Positions 29,034-39,690 of a stretch of DNA of 64,000 nucleotides are shown piece after piece. Each line of letters begins with the position of its first letter. Position 1 is the first letter of the stretch. The DNA lies in the NCBI GenBank assembly GCA_027488375.1, contig JAIYBW010000002.1:186001-250000 (forward strand), read 5' to 3'. The notes beneath the pieces are model-generated. The model saw only the letters and a list, made by a program, of their open reading frames with translations, did no database searches and was not told where the DNA came from. Position numbers and translations under genes: made by a program. The stretch is from Pseudomonadota bacterium. GTDB taxonomy: Bacteria > Bdellovibrionota > Bacteriovoracia > Bacteriovoracales > Bacteriovoracaceae.

Positions 29034-29100
29034 AACTAGGTATGTGAGAGGAGTCTGATAATGAGGTATAGAAAGAATTTTGGCAAGAAAAAATCTAGTT

Positions 29101-32100
29101 TTAGGCTGCTTTTCCACCGGATCCAGGCTTTTTGGGCGCCGCACCTTTAGACTTATCCGTAGATTTTTTCAAATTATCCAGCTGATTCTGAAGAGCGATC
29201 TTTTCTTGTTTTAATTTGGTCGATTCTTTTTTCATCTCGGCCATTTGATTTTTGCTTTCCATCAAATCCTGGGTCAACTTACGAAGATTATTCTCAAGTT
29301 GACCAACTTTCCCCTTACCTGAATCTTCGGCGATCACTTCTTTCTTCTGTAATTTGAGCGAAGCTTGGTATTTGGCATCAGTATCTCGTTGCCTTGCCTG
29401 AGCTTCTTTTATCTGGCCTTCATAGAAGTCACAAAGATTTTTTAATTTCTTTATTTCATTTTCAAGCGCCGGCTGATTGTTGCTTGTTAACTCTTCTTTT
29501 TTAACTTCCAAGCTCGCTTTTTTAGCGGCGAGTTCAAGTTTTGTCTTATCTGCCTTGAGACCCATCACAAGAGCACTATCTTGAGAAACTTTATCCTGCA
29601 ACTTTAAAACTTCTCTTTTAGCAACATCTAATTGATTCTTCATTTGATTGTTTAATATGGCTAACTTCCTATTCTCGTCTTTAAGAGATTCATCTCCAGT
29701 CTGTATTGATGGTTTCTGAGAAATTTTTTCTTTATAAATTTCAATCATCTTTTCAGAATTAGAAACTTTTCTTTCAAGATCTTTAACATAAATGGCTTGC
29801 GCCTGAGGATTTGCATTTTCTAAAGCTCGCATGGTTTGATTGAGCTTTTCTTGCATGAACTTCAGTTCTTCATCCTTCTTCTCCACAATTTTCATGAGGC
29901 TTTCTTTAGTTTTTAGAACAACTAAATCTTTTGCTTTAAGCTGACGCTGTGATTTTTCAACTTCTTGAGTGAAAAAATTTTCTTTTTGGGTAGATTCTAT
30001 CTGTAATTTTTTTAGCTTATTCTCAAGCTCCTTACTCTCTCTTAAGGTCTGCTTCTCCCGGTCCATTAATTCAACATATTTCCGAGTTTCCTGATCACCA
30101 AAGACTTTTTGCTCTTTCAACTTTTGAAGCATCTGCTCTTTTAAAAGTAGATCCGCTTTATTATCAGATTGCCCATGTGTAGCAATAGTCGTTGCTTCCA
30201 AAGCTTTTTTATGAATTTCCGCCATCTGGGTGCGAGAGTCCTTTAGGATTTTCACCTCTGAGACAAGAGTCTTCATTTTTGATTTCAGTGCGTCGTTCTC
30301 AGCTAAAAGTGCCATGAGCTTTTGATCTCGCCCAGGTGCTTTAGCTGAAGCAGGAACTCCCTGATCGGCTTTTAAATGATCTGTAACAAGTATTTTATCC
30401 TGGACCAATATAGACTGTTCACGAGCTTTTTCTATTTCTTGTTTTTTAAAGTCTTCAAAATCTTTCTCTGAAGCTTCTTGGGCCGATTTATTTGAGGTGG
30501 AAAGATAATCAAGGAAACGTTTTTTAATCTCTTGAGGCATTGGATCTCTGAGAGATTTTATTTTTACTAAATCATCAACTTTCTTCTGAACGGCATCAGG
30601 GACAAGATACTTATCCTCATTCAAGATAGCTCGATCACGGGCTTTTTCTATTTCTTGTTTTTTAAAATCTTCAAAATCTTTCTCTGAAGCTTCTTTCATT
30701 GATTTATCAGATAATGCGAGATGATCTTGAAAACGATTCTTAATCTCTTGAGGCATTGGATCTCTGAGAGATTTTATTTTCATTAAATCATCAAATTTTT
30801 TCTGGCCGGCATCAGGGACAAGATACTTATCCTCATTCAAGATAGCTCGATCACGTGCTTTTTCTATTTCTTGTTTTTTAAAGTCTTCAAAATCTTCTTG
30901 TGATGCTTCTTTCAATGATTTATCAGATAATGCGAGATGATCTTGAAAACGATTCTTAAACACTTGAGGCATTGGATCTTGAAAGGATTTAATCTTTACA
31001 ATCTCTTCAATTTCTTTTTGAGCCTCAGCAGCGACAATATGTTTTTCGCTGTTAAATATTGATTGCTCTTTAAATTGCTCAATCTCTATCGTTTTAAAAG
31101 CCTCGAAATCGTCTTGAAAAGCCTCGTCAATTGTTTTATTTGAGATCGCAAGATGGTCTAGGAAACGCTTTTTCACCGATTCCGGCATCGGATCCTTAAA
31201 AGATTTCACGCTTAAAAGTTCTTTCACTTCTTCTTTACTACGGCCAAATGTTTTAGAGACCATGTTAGATGTACTCTTTTCGTTTGAGCCACTAATCATT
31301 TGTCTCTGCTCATCTAACTCTTTAGTCCCCTTGACTAAAGTACGACCTTCAGAAGTTGTCTCTCTTGAACCTTTTATAAATTGATTTTCATCTAGATCAG
31401 TAATTGGACTGCCTTGAATTTTTTGCTTGAAAGAATCGTCTCCAAAATCATCCGTACCGAAAAGTCTTTTTACTTCATCAATTTCATCACTTCGACCTTT
31501 AACAATTTCATTGAAGTTATCTTCTGATTTTTGGCCAAGAACGATTCGACTGGAAAGGTCCTCAATTTGGTCTGTTTGTGTTTGAAAAGTTGTAAGACCT
31601 TCTGTGGGATACTGAGTAATGGGAGCATTTGTCGAAAGTTCACTAATGAGTAAGCCTCTATTCTCGACCTTTATCCGCTCATCTTTTGTCCAGAGGGCCG
31701 TGACGACAGCTTTGTTGACCTCTTGAAGGAATGTAAAATCAAAAAAGTCACTTGAATCGACTGCCACATTTAAAAGATATTCTTCGGCTTTCTTTGAGAC
31801 GTGCCTCGAGAGACTCATGGTTAAATCTTCAAGAATTAAATCTTGGGAGAAGAAGTGAAGCTGAACACCAAAGATATCTTCAAAGTTACCATAAGTAATT
31901 TCAAGAGGAAGGCCAACCTTCCCTTTCGTTTTGAGACCTGCGAGATACATGATCATATGGTCGAAAAATGTCTTCATCGAAAGCGCACTTACTCCACTTT
32001 CAAAGGCAGAATGAACCATTCGATCGAGATACTCACCCGTATTAAAAGGATTAGCGACGTTAAAAGCTCCCTTTTCTTTAAAGACAGGAAAACTATCTGA

Positions 32101-32454
32101 GATTGAAATTCCTCCATAATCTTGGAAAAATTTATCTAAAATGAATCGACCAAATCCATTCGTTAACCAAATGTCCTGAAGGATAAGTTTACCATTGGCC
32201 CCAACAAAATCTTCTAATTCTTGTACTGGTGAAAGCGAAATAATTTTTATGTTTTTTGAGAGGCATTGATATTGATTCTTGAGTCCATTAAAGTCTTGAA
32301 CATTTTTTGTTAAAAGATGAGTTATGGCCTGATCAGGTTTAGAATTTTCTGGCAAAATGAGTACGATTCCTCTTTCAGAGAAATAATTTGAAAGATCTGG
32401 TGATAATTCACCAGCAAGATTAAGAATAATGATGGGCTGTTTGACCTCAGTCAT
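29101..32454 (-). CDS. Long coiled-coil protein with four internal tandem repeats
   Basis: Repeats K(I/S)KS(L/F)(R/Q/K)DPMP...DHLALSDKS...DFEDFKKQEIEKARDRAILNEDKYLVPDA; long coiled-coil C-terminus. Confidence 0.7.
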   Translation of the reverse strand: MTEVKQPIIILNLAGELSPDLSNYFSERGIVLILPENSKPDQAITHLLTKNVQDFNGLKNQYQCLSKNIKIISLSPVQELEDFVGANGKLILQDIWLTNGFGRFILDKFFQDYGGISISDSFPVFKEKGAFNVANPFNTGEYLDRMVHSAFESGVSALSMKTFFDHMIMYLAGLKTKGKVGLPLEITYGNFEDIFGVQLHFFSQDLILEDLTMSLSRHVSKKAEEYLLNVAVDSSDFFDFTFLQEVNKAVVTALWTKDERIKVENRGLLISELSTNAPITQYPTEGLTTFQTQTDQIEDLSSRIVLGQKSEDNFNEIVKGRSDEIDEVKRLFGTDDFGDDSFKQKIQGSPITDLDENQFIKGSRETTSEGRTLVKGTKELDEQRQMISGSNEKSTSNMVSKTFGRSKEEVKELLSVKSFKDPMPESVKKRFLDHLAISNKTIDEAFQDDFEAFKTIEIEQFKEQSIFNSEKHIVAAEAQKEIEEIVKIKSFQDPMPQVFKNRFQDHLALSDKSLKEASQEDFEDFKKQEIEKARDRAILNEDKYLVPDAGQKKFDDLMKIKSLRDPMPQEIKNRFQDHLALSDKSMKEASEKDFEDFKKQEIEKARDRAILNEDKYLVPDAVQKKVDDLVKIKSLRDPMPQEIKKRFLDYLSTSNKSAQEASEKDFEDFKKQEIEKAREQSILVQDKILVTDHLKADQGVPASAKAPGRDQKLMALLAENDALKSKMKTLVSEVKILKDSRTQMAEIHKKALEATTIATHGQSDNKADLLLKEQMLQKLKEQKVFGDQETRKYVELMDREKQTLRESKELENKLKKLQIESTQKENFFTQEVEKSQRQLKAKDLVVLKTKESLMKIVEKKDEELKFMQEKLNQTMRALENANPQAQAIYVKDLERKVSNSEKMIEIYKEKISQKPSIQTGDESLKDENRKLAILNNQMKNQLDVAKREVLKLQDKVSQDSALVMGLKADKTKLELAAKKASLEVKKEELTSNNQPALENEIKKLKNLCDFYEGQIKEAQARQRDTDAKYQASLKLQKKEVIAEDSGKGKVGQLENNLRKLTQDLMESKNQMAEMKKESTKLKQEKIALQNQLDNLKKSTDKSKGAAPKKPGSGGKAA

Positions 32455-33455
32455 TAGCTTGCATTCTCCTTAACGATCTGGACGTTGTCTAAACTCAAAC
32501 ATAATTTGGCATAAGTCCGTTGTACGGGAATTTGTCTAAGTTTTTCGTTTTTAAATTCTTTGATAAAATTCATCACTTCAGTTTCAAATTTATATTCATC
32601 ACAAATATCAACCATTGAACTTGCCAGTATCACAACGGCTTCCCAACTTGAGACATGCCCTCTCGGTAAGCCTCGCGGGAATCCTTTTCCATCTGAGAGT
32701 TCGTGCTGGTAAAGCACGATTTCTTTGAGTTCTGGGTAAGCCAAGAGTCCAGATTGATTTTGCAAAAATTTATAACTTCTTTCAGGGTGACCTAAGTATG
32801 TTTTAATTTCGAGAGGAGAAGCGCCTTGTTGCTCTAGCCAGCCTAGACCAGATCCTGGTTGAGCGTTTTCTCGATTACAAGCTTCGGCTACAAAGTAGCT
32901 ATAATTTTCGTGGCAAAGCCCTATGTCTAATGCAAAAGCAATATTATAAAAATCTTTGATCATGGGATAATGATAAAAATCATTTGTCATCGCGATGATG
33001 ACTGCCATCGCAGCTGAGTAAAGTGATTTCCTAAAAAGATAAATATCAGTTTCATGTATTCTTAGGAGTTCTTGTCTGGGAATAGCACAAAATTCTTGAT
33101 AACAGGCCAGTGCAAAATTTAAAAAATGATGTGAGCGAGCAAAGGTCTCTCTGAAAAAAACTTCTAGTTCAATTGTTTTTTGACGTAAATCTTTTTCAAA
33201 TTGAAGATACTTTAATTCTTTTAAGAGTGTTTGAAATTGAGAAAGAATAATTGGATCAATCACAGAAACATGATCAAATGTGGTCTGAGTCACCGCATAT
33301 TTTTTTATAAAGGCTTCTTCTATCAATATTCCAGGCCTTAATAAATAAAATTGCCGCCCTTCTTTGGTCGTAAAATAAAGATGCCCATCACAGATGACTT
33401 TTTTGGCCAAATCTTTGACTTGTAATGGTTTTGAATTTTGGAGCTTGGTTTTCAT
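32454..33455 (-). CDS. HD/HD-GYP-like domain protein (divergent)
   Basis: LYQHELSDGKGFPRGL resembles HHExxDGxGYP. Confidence 0.6.
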   Translation of the reverse strand: MKTKLQNSKPLQVKDLAKKVICDGHLYFTTKEGRQFYLLRPGILIEEAFIKKYAVTQTTFDHVSVIDPIILSQFQTLLKELKYLQFEKDLRQKTIELEVFFRETFARSHHFLNFALACYQEFCAIPRQELLRIHETDIYLFRKSLYSAAMAVIIAMTNDFYHYPMIKDFYNIAFALDIGLCHENYSYFVAEACNRENAQPGSGLGWLEQQGASPLEIKTYLGHPERSYKFLQNQSGLLAYPELKEIVLYQHELSDGKGFPRGLPRGHVSSWEAVVILASSMVDICDEYKFETEVMNFIKEFKNEKLRQIPVQRTYAKLCLSLDNVQIVKENAS

Positions 33456-33612
33456 AAAAATCCCAATATTTCACTCTATGTATCGGCTTAAAATGCTTAG
33501 AGTTTGAGATCTAATTCAGAGGAGAATTCACGATAAATTAACCGAGAAAAGAGCTCGGAGATCTTCGTCATGAGGGAATATAATTGGGCGTTTTTAAACG
33601 CCTATCCCCAGA

Positions 33613-35343
33613 TTAAATCAAGGGAGCCATCGAATTCTTAGTGATGCCTTTCGGAATAGCTGAGAGAAGTGATCGCGTATAATCTTGCTTAGCATTCTTA
33701 TAAATACGGCTGGCCTTATCCATTTCAATAATTTTTCCAGCATACATGACACCGACTTCGTCAGCGATAAAATTCACGACGCCCAAATCATGAGAGATAA
33801 AAATGTAAGTGAGACCAAATTCCTGCTGCAGATCTAAAAGGAGATTTAGGACTTGGGCCTGAATCGATACATCAAGGGCCGAAACAGATTCATCACAGAT
33901 AACAAATTCTGGTTTCAACATGAGCGCTCTCGCAATACAAATTCTTTGTCTTTGCCCACCAGAAAATTCATGTGGGTAACGACCCATATGATTCGATTTT
34001 AAACCAACCTTCTCGATGAGTTCTCTGGCCATATCAAAGCGTTCATTTTTATTTGCTCCAACTTTATGAATATTAAGTGGCTCCATTAAAATATCAGCAA
34101 TCGTCATTCTTGGGTTAAGTGATGAGTAAGGATCCTGAAAAATAATCTGCATTTTCTTTCTCAGTTGTCGTAACTCTTCATGATGAACATGGGTAATATC
34201 CTTACCATCATAAATAATTTTTCCAGATGAAGGCTCAACAAGTCTTAGAATACTTCTTCCTAAAGTTGTTTTACCGCAACCCGATTCACCTACGAGTCCA
34301 AGCGTTTGCCCTTTTTTAAGTTTAAAACTGACTCCATCAACGGCCTTAAAATGATCAACGGTCCTTCCAAAAAGCCCGCCTTTAATGGGAAATTGTGTCA
34401 CCAGCTGATCAATTTCAAGTAAGACTGGAGACGATTCTTTAAGCTCTATCTCCTTATCAAAAACTTGGACTCGCTCTACTGGAACAATTTTTTCTTCGCC
34501 AGAATCGGTCATAAAATCACTGACAGTGAGTAGACGTTTTGGATTTGCACCTAATTTAGGCCTGCAGGCAAGTAGACCTTTTGTATAGGGATGTTGAGCA
34601 GATTGAAAAATAGTTTCTGCGTGATTTTTCTCAACCACATTAGATCGATACATTACGACGACATCATCAGCAATATCACCAATCACCCCAAGGTCATGAG
34701 TAATAAACATCATACTCATTTTATATTCTGCTTGCAGCTTTTGAAGGAGTTCTAAAACTTGTTTTTGAATTGTCACATCAAGGGCCGTTGTTGGTTCATC
34801 AGCAATGAGGAGCTTAGGCTCGCAGGAAATCGCCATAGCGATCATCACACGTTGTTTTTGTCCACCAGACATCTCATGAGGATATTTATGAGCACTTAAT
34901 TCAGGTTTAGGAATTCCAACCTGGTTCATTAAATAAACAGCTTTATCCCAAGCTTCTTTTTTAGAGAGATTTTTATGGACTCTTAGTGCTTCTGAAATTT
35001 GCTCGCCCACTTTAAAAACAGGGTTTAAGCTCGTCATGGGCTCTTGAAAAATCATTGAAATGTCATTGCCTCGAAGGGAACGCATTTGTTGTTCATCAAA
35101 CTTAAGTAAATCTTGCCCATTAAAATAAATCTCACCATTGGGAATTCTGGCCGCAGGCTTTTGCAGAAGCCCCATAACAGCAAGAGATGTTACACTCTTT
35201 CCTGAACCAGATTCACCAACGATCCCTATTGTTTTACCTTGTGGAATATCGAATGAAACATTATTAACGGCCCTTAAAAGTCCTTCACTCGTCTGAAACT
35301 CAACCGTTAAATTTTTTACAGATAAAATTGAATGAGATGACAT
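33613..35343 (-). CDS. Peptide ABC transporter, fused dual ATPase
   Basis: Two NBDs: [18 protein letters not shown] and [18 protein letters not shown]. Confidence 0.92.
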   Translation of the reverse strand: MSSHSILSVKNLTVEFQTSEGLLRAVNNVSFDIPQGKTIGIVGESGSGKSVTSLAVMGLLQKPAARIPNGEIYFNGQDLLKFDEQQMRSLRGNDISMIFQEPMTSLNPVFKVGEQISEALRVHKNLSKKEAWDKAVYLMNQVGIPKPELSAHKYPHEMSGGQKQRVMIAMAISCEPKLLIADEPTTALDVTIQKQVLELLQKLQAEYKMSMMFITHDLGVIGDIADDVVVMYRSNVVEKNHAETIFQSAQHPYTKGLLACRPKLGANPKRLLTVSDFMTDSGEEKIVPVERVQVFDKEIELKESSPVLLEIDQLVTQFPIKGGLFGRTVDHFKAVDGVSFKLKKGQTLGLVGESGCGKTTLGRSILRLVEPSSGKIIYDGKDITHVHHEELRQLRKKMQIIFQDPYSSLNPRMTIADILMEPLNIHKVGANKNERFDMARELIEKVGLKSNHMGRYPHEFSGGQRQRICIARALMLKPEFVICDESVSALDVSIQAQVLNLLLDLQQEFGLTYIFISHDLGVVNFIADEVGVMYAGKIIEMDKASRIYKNAKQDYTRSLLSAIPKGITKNSMAPLI

Positions 35344-35347
35344 ATCG

Positions 35348-36199
35348 TTATTTCCCTTTTAGTTTTGGATCTAGAGCATCTCTTAATGCATCACCAAGAA
35401 TATTAAAGGCGAGTAGAATTAAGAACATGGCAATCGTTGCTCCGGCGAGTTGCCACCAAACACCTCTGACGAGTTCAAGCTTGGCATCATCAATCATCGT
35501 TCCCCAACTCGGCTCTCCCTGAACACCTAATCCAAGATAAGAAAGAATGACTTCTGATTTAATCGCAACCTGAAATTGCATCGATGTATTGATGATAATG
35601 ATATGTCCAACATTGGGGAGGATATGCCGGAAGAGTTTTCTAAAATGTCCTCCACCAATAGCCCCAGCCGCTTGAACATATTCTCTTTCTTTATGCTTCA
35701 TCACTTCTCCACGAATGAGGCGACAAAGATTGACCCAGCTGGTTGCCCCAAGAGCAACATACACGGAAAAAATGCCTTTACCTAAAATGAGGGTAATCGA
35801 AATCAGCAGCATGATATTTGGGACAGATGAGAAAGTCGTATAAAGCCAGGTTACAAAATCATCAACCCATCCCCCAAAGTAACCGGCCAGTGCGCCTAAG
35901 ATAACACCAATCGGTATCGCAATGACTGCAGCGGCAACTCCCACTGACATGGCAACCTGTGTTCCTCTTATCAGTTTTTGAAAAACACTTCTTCCAAAAA
36001 TATCTGTTCCAAATAAATGATCTAGTGAGGGAGCAAGATTTGAGGCGCCTACTTCTTGAGACCAGGATGAGGCTATCCATCCTGCTCCAGACATCACGGC
36101 GACTAAAAAGTAAATGACGACAATAAACAGCGCACACAAGGCAAGCTTGTCTTTTGAGAGTCTGTAAAAAGCATCCTTCCATAAAGAATTTGATTTCAT
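35348..36199 (-). CDS. Peptide ABC transporter permease (OppC/DppC-like)
   Basis: [37 protein letters not shown]. Confidence 0.9.
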   Translation of the reverse strand: MKSNSLWKDAFYRLSKDKLALCALFIVVIYFLVAVMSGAGWIASSWSQEVGASNLAPSLDHLFGTDIFGRSVFQKLIRGTQVAMSVGVAAAVIAIPIGVILGALAGYFGGWVDDFVTWLYTTFSSVPNIMLLISITLILGKGIFSVYVALGATSWVNLCRLIRGEVMKHKEREYVQAAGAIGGGHFRKLFRHILPNVGHIIIINTSMQFQVAIKSEVILSYLGLGVQGEPSWGTMIDDAKLELVRGVWWQLAGATIAMFLILLAFNILGDALRDALDPKLKGK

Positions 36200-36205
36200 A
36201 AAATC

Positions 36206-37141
36206 CTAATTAAACTTTATTCTTGGATCGGCCAACGTATATAAAATATCTGAAAGTAATCCAAAAATAATGTAACCAACGCTTGAAAGAATCGCCATCG
36301 CCTTCATCACTGGAAAATCTGAAGAATTTAGCGCATTCAACGTCATCCCACCTAAACCTGGAATACTGAAAAAATTCTCCAGCAAAAGGGCGCCTAAAAT
36401 AAGTGAGGGAATTTGAATCACAACATAAGTAATGATAGGAATAAGAGCATTCCTTAAAACATGACGAAGGAGAATCGTGACTTCTGGCAATCCTTTGGCC
36501 CTAGCGGTTCGGACATAGTCCTGATAAATCTCATCCAAAATGACTGTCCGAAAAAATCTCACGTCAGGCCCAATACTTAAAACAATCCAAATAATAGCAG
36601 GTAACGCAATATAGGAAATCACAAACGGAAACTCAGCCTCGAATCCAGAAATTTCAAACCATCCAAGCTTAAAAGCAAAAAACCACTGAAAAAATAAAAT
36701 ATAAGCGAGGGCCGAGATACTCATGCCAGCAATACAAAAAACTCTGATAAATAAATCAATCCCTTTCCCCCTGTAGTAAGCCACAACCAAAGAAATAAGA
36801 AGGGAGAGCACAGTGGATATGACAAAAGCTGGAACTGAGAGACACAGGGATGGATAGGCACCTTGGAGAATCATTTTAGAAATCTCCTGCTTCGTTGACC
36901 AAGAATAACCAAAATCGAAGGTAAAGGCTGACTTTACGACATCCAAATATTGAAGCCAAAGTGATTTATTTAGACCCAGCTGTTCACGCAGGTCCGCCAT
37001 TTGTTTTGCCGTAGCATTTTTACCTAAAAGAACAGCAGTCGGGTCACCAGAGACTAATTTAAAAAGGATGAAAATAATAAGACTCACACCCAGAAGAACT
37101 GGAATCATGTAAAGAAGTCTTCGGATGATATATTTGGTCAT
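36206..37141 (-). CDS. Peptide ABC transporter permease (OppB/DppB-like)
   Basis: MTKYIIRRLLYMIPVLLGVSLIIF; DYVRTARAKGLP. Confidence 0.9.
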   Translation of the reverse strand: MTKYIIRRLLYMIPVLLGVSLIIFILFKLVSGDPTAVLLGKNATAKQMADLREQLGLNKSLWLQYLDVVKSAFTFDFGYSWSTKQEISKMILQGAYPSLCLSVPAFVISTVLSLLISLVVAYYRGKGIDLFIRVFCIAGMSISALAYILFFQWFFAFKLGWFEISGFEAEFPFVISYIALPAIIWIVLSIGPDVRFFRTVILDEIYQDYVRTARAKGLPEVTILLRHVLRNALIPIITYVVIQIPSLILGALLLENFFSIPGLGGMTLNALNSSDFPVMKAMAILSSVGYIIFGLLSDILYTLADPRIKFN

Positions 37142-37150
37142 TTAAATCCT

Positions 37151-38905
37151 TTAGAACTTCTTACTCAATTCTTTTTTAACTTCGAGATCAACATTCAAGT
37201 ATTGAAACTGTGAATGGTTAAATTCCATGAATTTAAAATTTTTGAGCCAGGCCTGTGAAAGATAGAATTTAGTCCGATGAAATCCAAAAATCCATGGAGA
37301 ATCAACGGCCACAGTTTCATTTAACTTTTCATAAAATGCAGATCTCTCTGGTCCATCTTGCAAAAGAGTTGCAGTTTTAAATAATGTATCAAAATCTTGA
37401 TTGCAGTAATTCGAGCCATTCGATCCTGGAGATGCATTCGGGCAATAAAGTAGTCCGAGAAAGTTTTCAGCATCAGGATAGTCTGCTCCCCAGGCCATTG
37501 TGTACATTTGATGTTGTCGCTTAGTGACCTTATTAACGAGTTCAGGCCATGTATTCATCCCAACTTTAATTGTGATCCCTATCTTTTCTAAATTTTTTGC
37601 AAAATGCTCGATAATTTGGCGAGAAACAGTTTCATTTCTCGTTTGGATTGTTATGGCCGGTAAACCTTTACCATTTGGATAACCAGCTTCTGCAAGAAGT
37701 TTTTTGGCCATATCAAGATCATATTTTATAAATGGATTTCTAAACTCTTTTCGATATCCACCAAGACCAGGAGGAATCACACTTTGTGCTTCAACTGCTG
37801 CAGAGTTATAAAATAATTTATTGGCCTCACCTCTATCCCATGCCATGGACATGGCCTGGCGAAGTTTTTTATTTTTAAAAAGTGGATCGTCATGGTTAAA
37901 AGCAAAAAAAGTAACATCAAGTTGTGCGTTCGCAAAAAGTCGAATCCCTTTACTTTTGAGTTCAGGTGCAAGTTCTTTTCCACCTAGAACTGCCGAATCA
38001 AAATTGTCTTTTGGGATCTCAAGAAGATCAGCTCGGGCCTTCTGAAAGGAAAGCCATTTGGGTTGAGATTCAACAATAATATCAACAATGATTTTATCAA
38101 CTAAAGGAATCTTTTTTCCAGCATCAGCAAGAAGACCTCTTTTATCATCACCTTCTTCACCTTCAGAAGGATAAAGTTTTTCCCTGAATGTTGGATTTTT
38201 TGTATAAACAATCCGGTTTGACTGTTGAAATACAGGAAGAATAAAAGGACCCGTTCCTACAGGATGATTGAGAAATTCTTTCCCAAAATGTTCCACGGCT
38301 TCTTTGGGAACAATAAATGCATAGGGCATCGCAAGAGCATAAAGAAACTGGGGATAAGGCTTTTTTAATTTGAAAGCGACAGTCAAGGCATCAATTTTCT
38401 TCAATCCCTCAATCTCTTCATCGTAGGTGGTTGCAGGAGCAGCGACATTTTTCTCTCTCCACTCATTAAGACCAATAATTTTATCGTCGAGAAGCCACCA
38501 ACCTTTGGCCTGAAGTTTTGGATCCGCGAGCCTTTTAATTGAATAAATGACGTCATCTGCTTTGAGTTCACGTCCCTTTCCCTCTTTAAATGCAGGGCTA
38601 TCATGAAATAAGACACCTTGCTTTAATTTAATTGTATAAGTGAGTCCGTCCGCGCTCACTGATGGTAGTGCATCAGCAAGATTTGGCATCAACTCATAAG
38701 GTCTCTTAAGCGGGTGGAATTCAAAAAGGCCCTCATAAACTTTACCAATTTCATTTCCAGAATACATATCTGAAGCCTGAATAGGATCAAAGCCAGCAAT
38801 TTTTTCAGGAGAAATAAGATGGAGTTCTCGTTCATCAAAATTACGATCTTTTGAACAAGAAATGATAAGACATAACAACCCAATCAATAATACTGCAGCT
38901 TTCAT
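37151..38905 (-). CDS. Peptide ABC transporter substrate-binding lipoprotein
   Basis: LIISC lipobox; SBP_bac_5-type sequence. Confidence 0.88.
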   Translation of the reverse strand: MKAAVLLIGLLCLIISCSKDRNFDERELHLISPEKIAGFDPIQASDMYSGNEIGKVYEGLFEFHPLKRPYELMPNLADALPSVSADGLTYTIKLKQGVLFHDSPAFKEGKGRELKADDVIYSIKRLADPKLQAKGWWLLDDKIIGLNEWREKNVAAPATTYDEEIEGLKKIDALTVAFKLKKPYPQFLYALAMPYAFIVPKEAVEHFGKEFLNHPVGTGPFILPVFQQSNRIVYTKNPTFREKLYPSEGEEGDDKRGLLADAGKKIPLVDKIIVDIIVESQPKWLSFQKARADLLEIPKDNFDSAVLGGKELAPELKSKGIRLFANAQLDVTFFAFNHDDPLFKNKKLRQAMSMAWDRGEANKLFYNSAAVEAQSVIPPGLGGYRKEFRNPFIKYDLDMAKKLLAEAGYPNGKGLPAITIQTRNETVSRQIIEHFAKNLEKIGITIKVGMNTWPELVNKVTKRQHQMYTMAWGADYPDAENFLGLLYCPNASPGSNGSNYCNQDFDTLFKTATLLQDGPERSAFYEKLNETVAVDSPWIFGFHRTKFYLSQAWLKNFKFMEFNHSQFQYLNVDLEVKKELSKKF

Positions 38906-39032
38906 AGCTCTAAATCTCCTCAATTTGCATAACATTTATTGTATGCTGATCCGAAATTTAATCACTACAAAAACAGTTAATTCCTGACAAGAGGTGCTTT
39001 TTGCCACCAACTCAGTCAACTATTCTTTTATT

Positions 39033-39683
39033 TTAATTCCAATAGAGCTCTAAAGAGAGAATCGCATCATCTTTTTTAGATGAGTTTTGAGAATAAAAAA
39101 AGATATCAGTTCGCTTGAAGAAAGAATCAGTAAGATTGGAGGCCCGGAGCTCTATTTCATGAGAGTTTCCGATAAGTTTTTTTATAGAAAAATACCCTTT
39201 ATTCTTTTTCGCCTGATAAATGTGATCCAATTTTATTTGTCCATCCGCTTGGTGAATCAATTCTAAACCTAATCTTTGATGCATTAAAATTCTAATCAGG
39301 GATCTTAGCTCAAGCATAAATTGCTGAGTGAGTGTAGGAGACTCTCCATGAGAAACTAAATAATTTCTTATTCCCATCTCAATTCTTTTTTCAAAACGCT
39401 GATGCCCAGGTTGGGATCCATAAGACTTTGATATATCTTTAAATTGTAAAACTTCTTCTCCATGAAATGGAAAAGAAACGGCCAATATCCAATCTTTTTG
39501 ATCATTAAGAAGTGCTTCAAAACTAAAACTATATTTATTTTGATTTAAGCCTACGCGGCCTCTCCCCTCTCCCTCTCCATTGAGTGCTTTAAGCAACTCA
39601 GGAATCTCCTTATCGCCAAGATTATCTTTTACAACTGAAGCACAGGATGAAAAGAGAAGTATAAAACAAATAAATTTAAACAT
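39033..39683 (-). CDS. Hypothetical lipoprotein
   Basis: MFKFICFILLFSSCAS lipobox. Confidence 0.55.
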   Translation of the reverse strand: MFKFICFILLFSSCASVVKDNLGDKEIPELLKALNGEGEGRGRVGLNQNKYSFSFEALLNDQKDWILAVSFPFHGEEVLQFKDISKSYGSQPGHQRFEKRIEMGIRNYLVSHGESPTLTQQFMLELRSLIRILMHQRLGLELIHQADGQIKLDHIYQAKKNKGYFSIKKLIGNSHEIELRASNLTDSFFKRTDIFFYSQNSSKKDDAILSLELYWN

Positions 39684-39690
39684 GATTTTT

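Noticed and set aside
28926-29144. 72-aa minus-strand ORF
   Set aside because: Spans tRNA-Leu; not coding
33585-33603. Palindrome GGCGTTTTTAAACGCC
   Set aside because: Loop too short and no T-tract; not callable as a terminator
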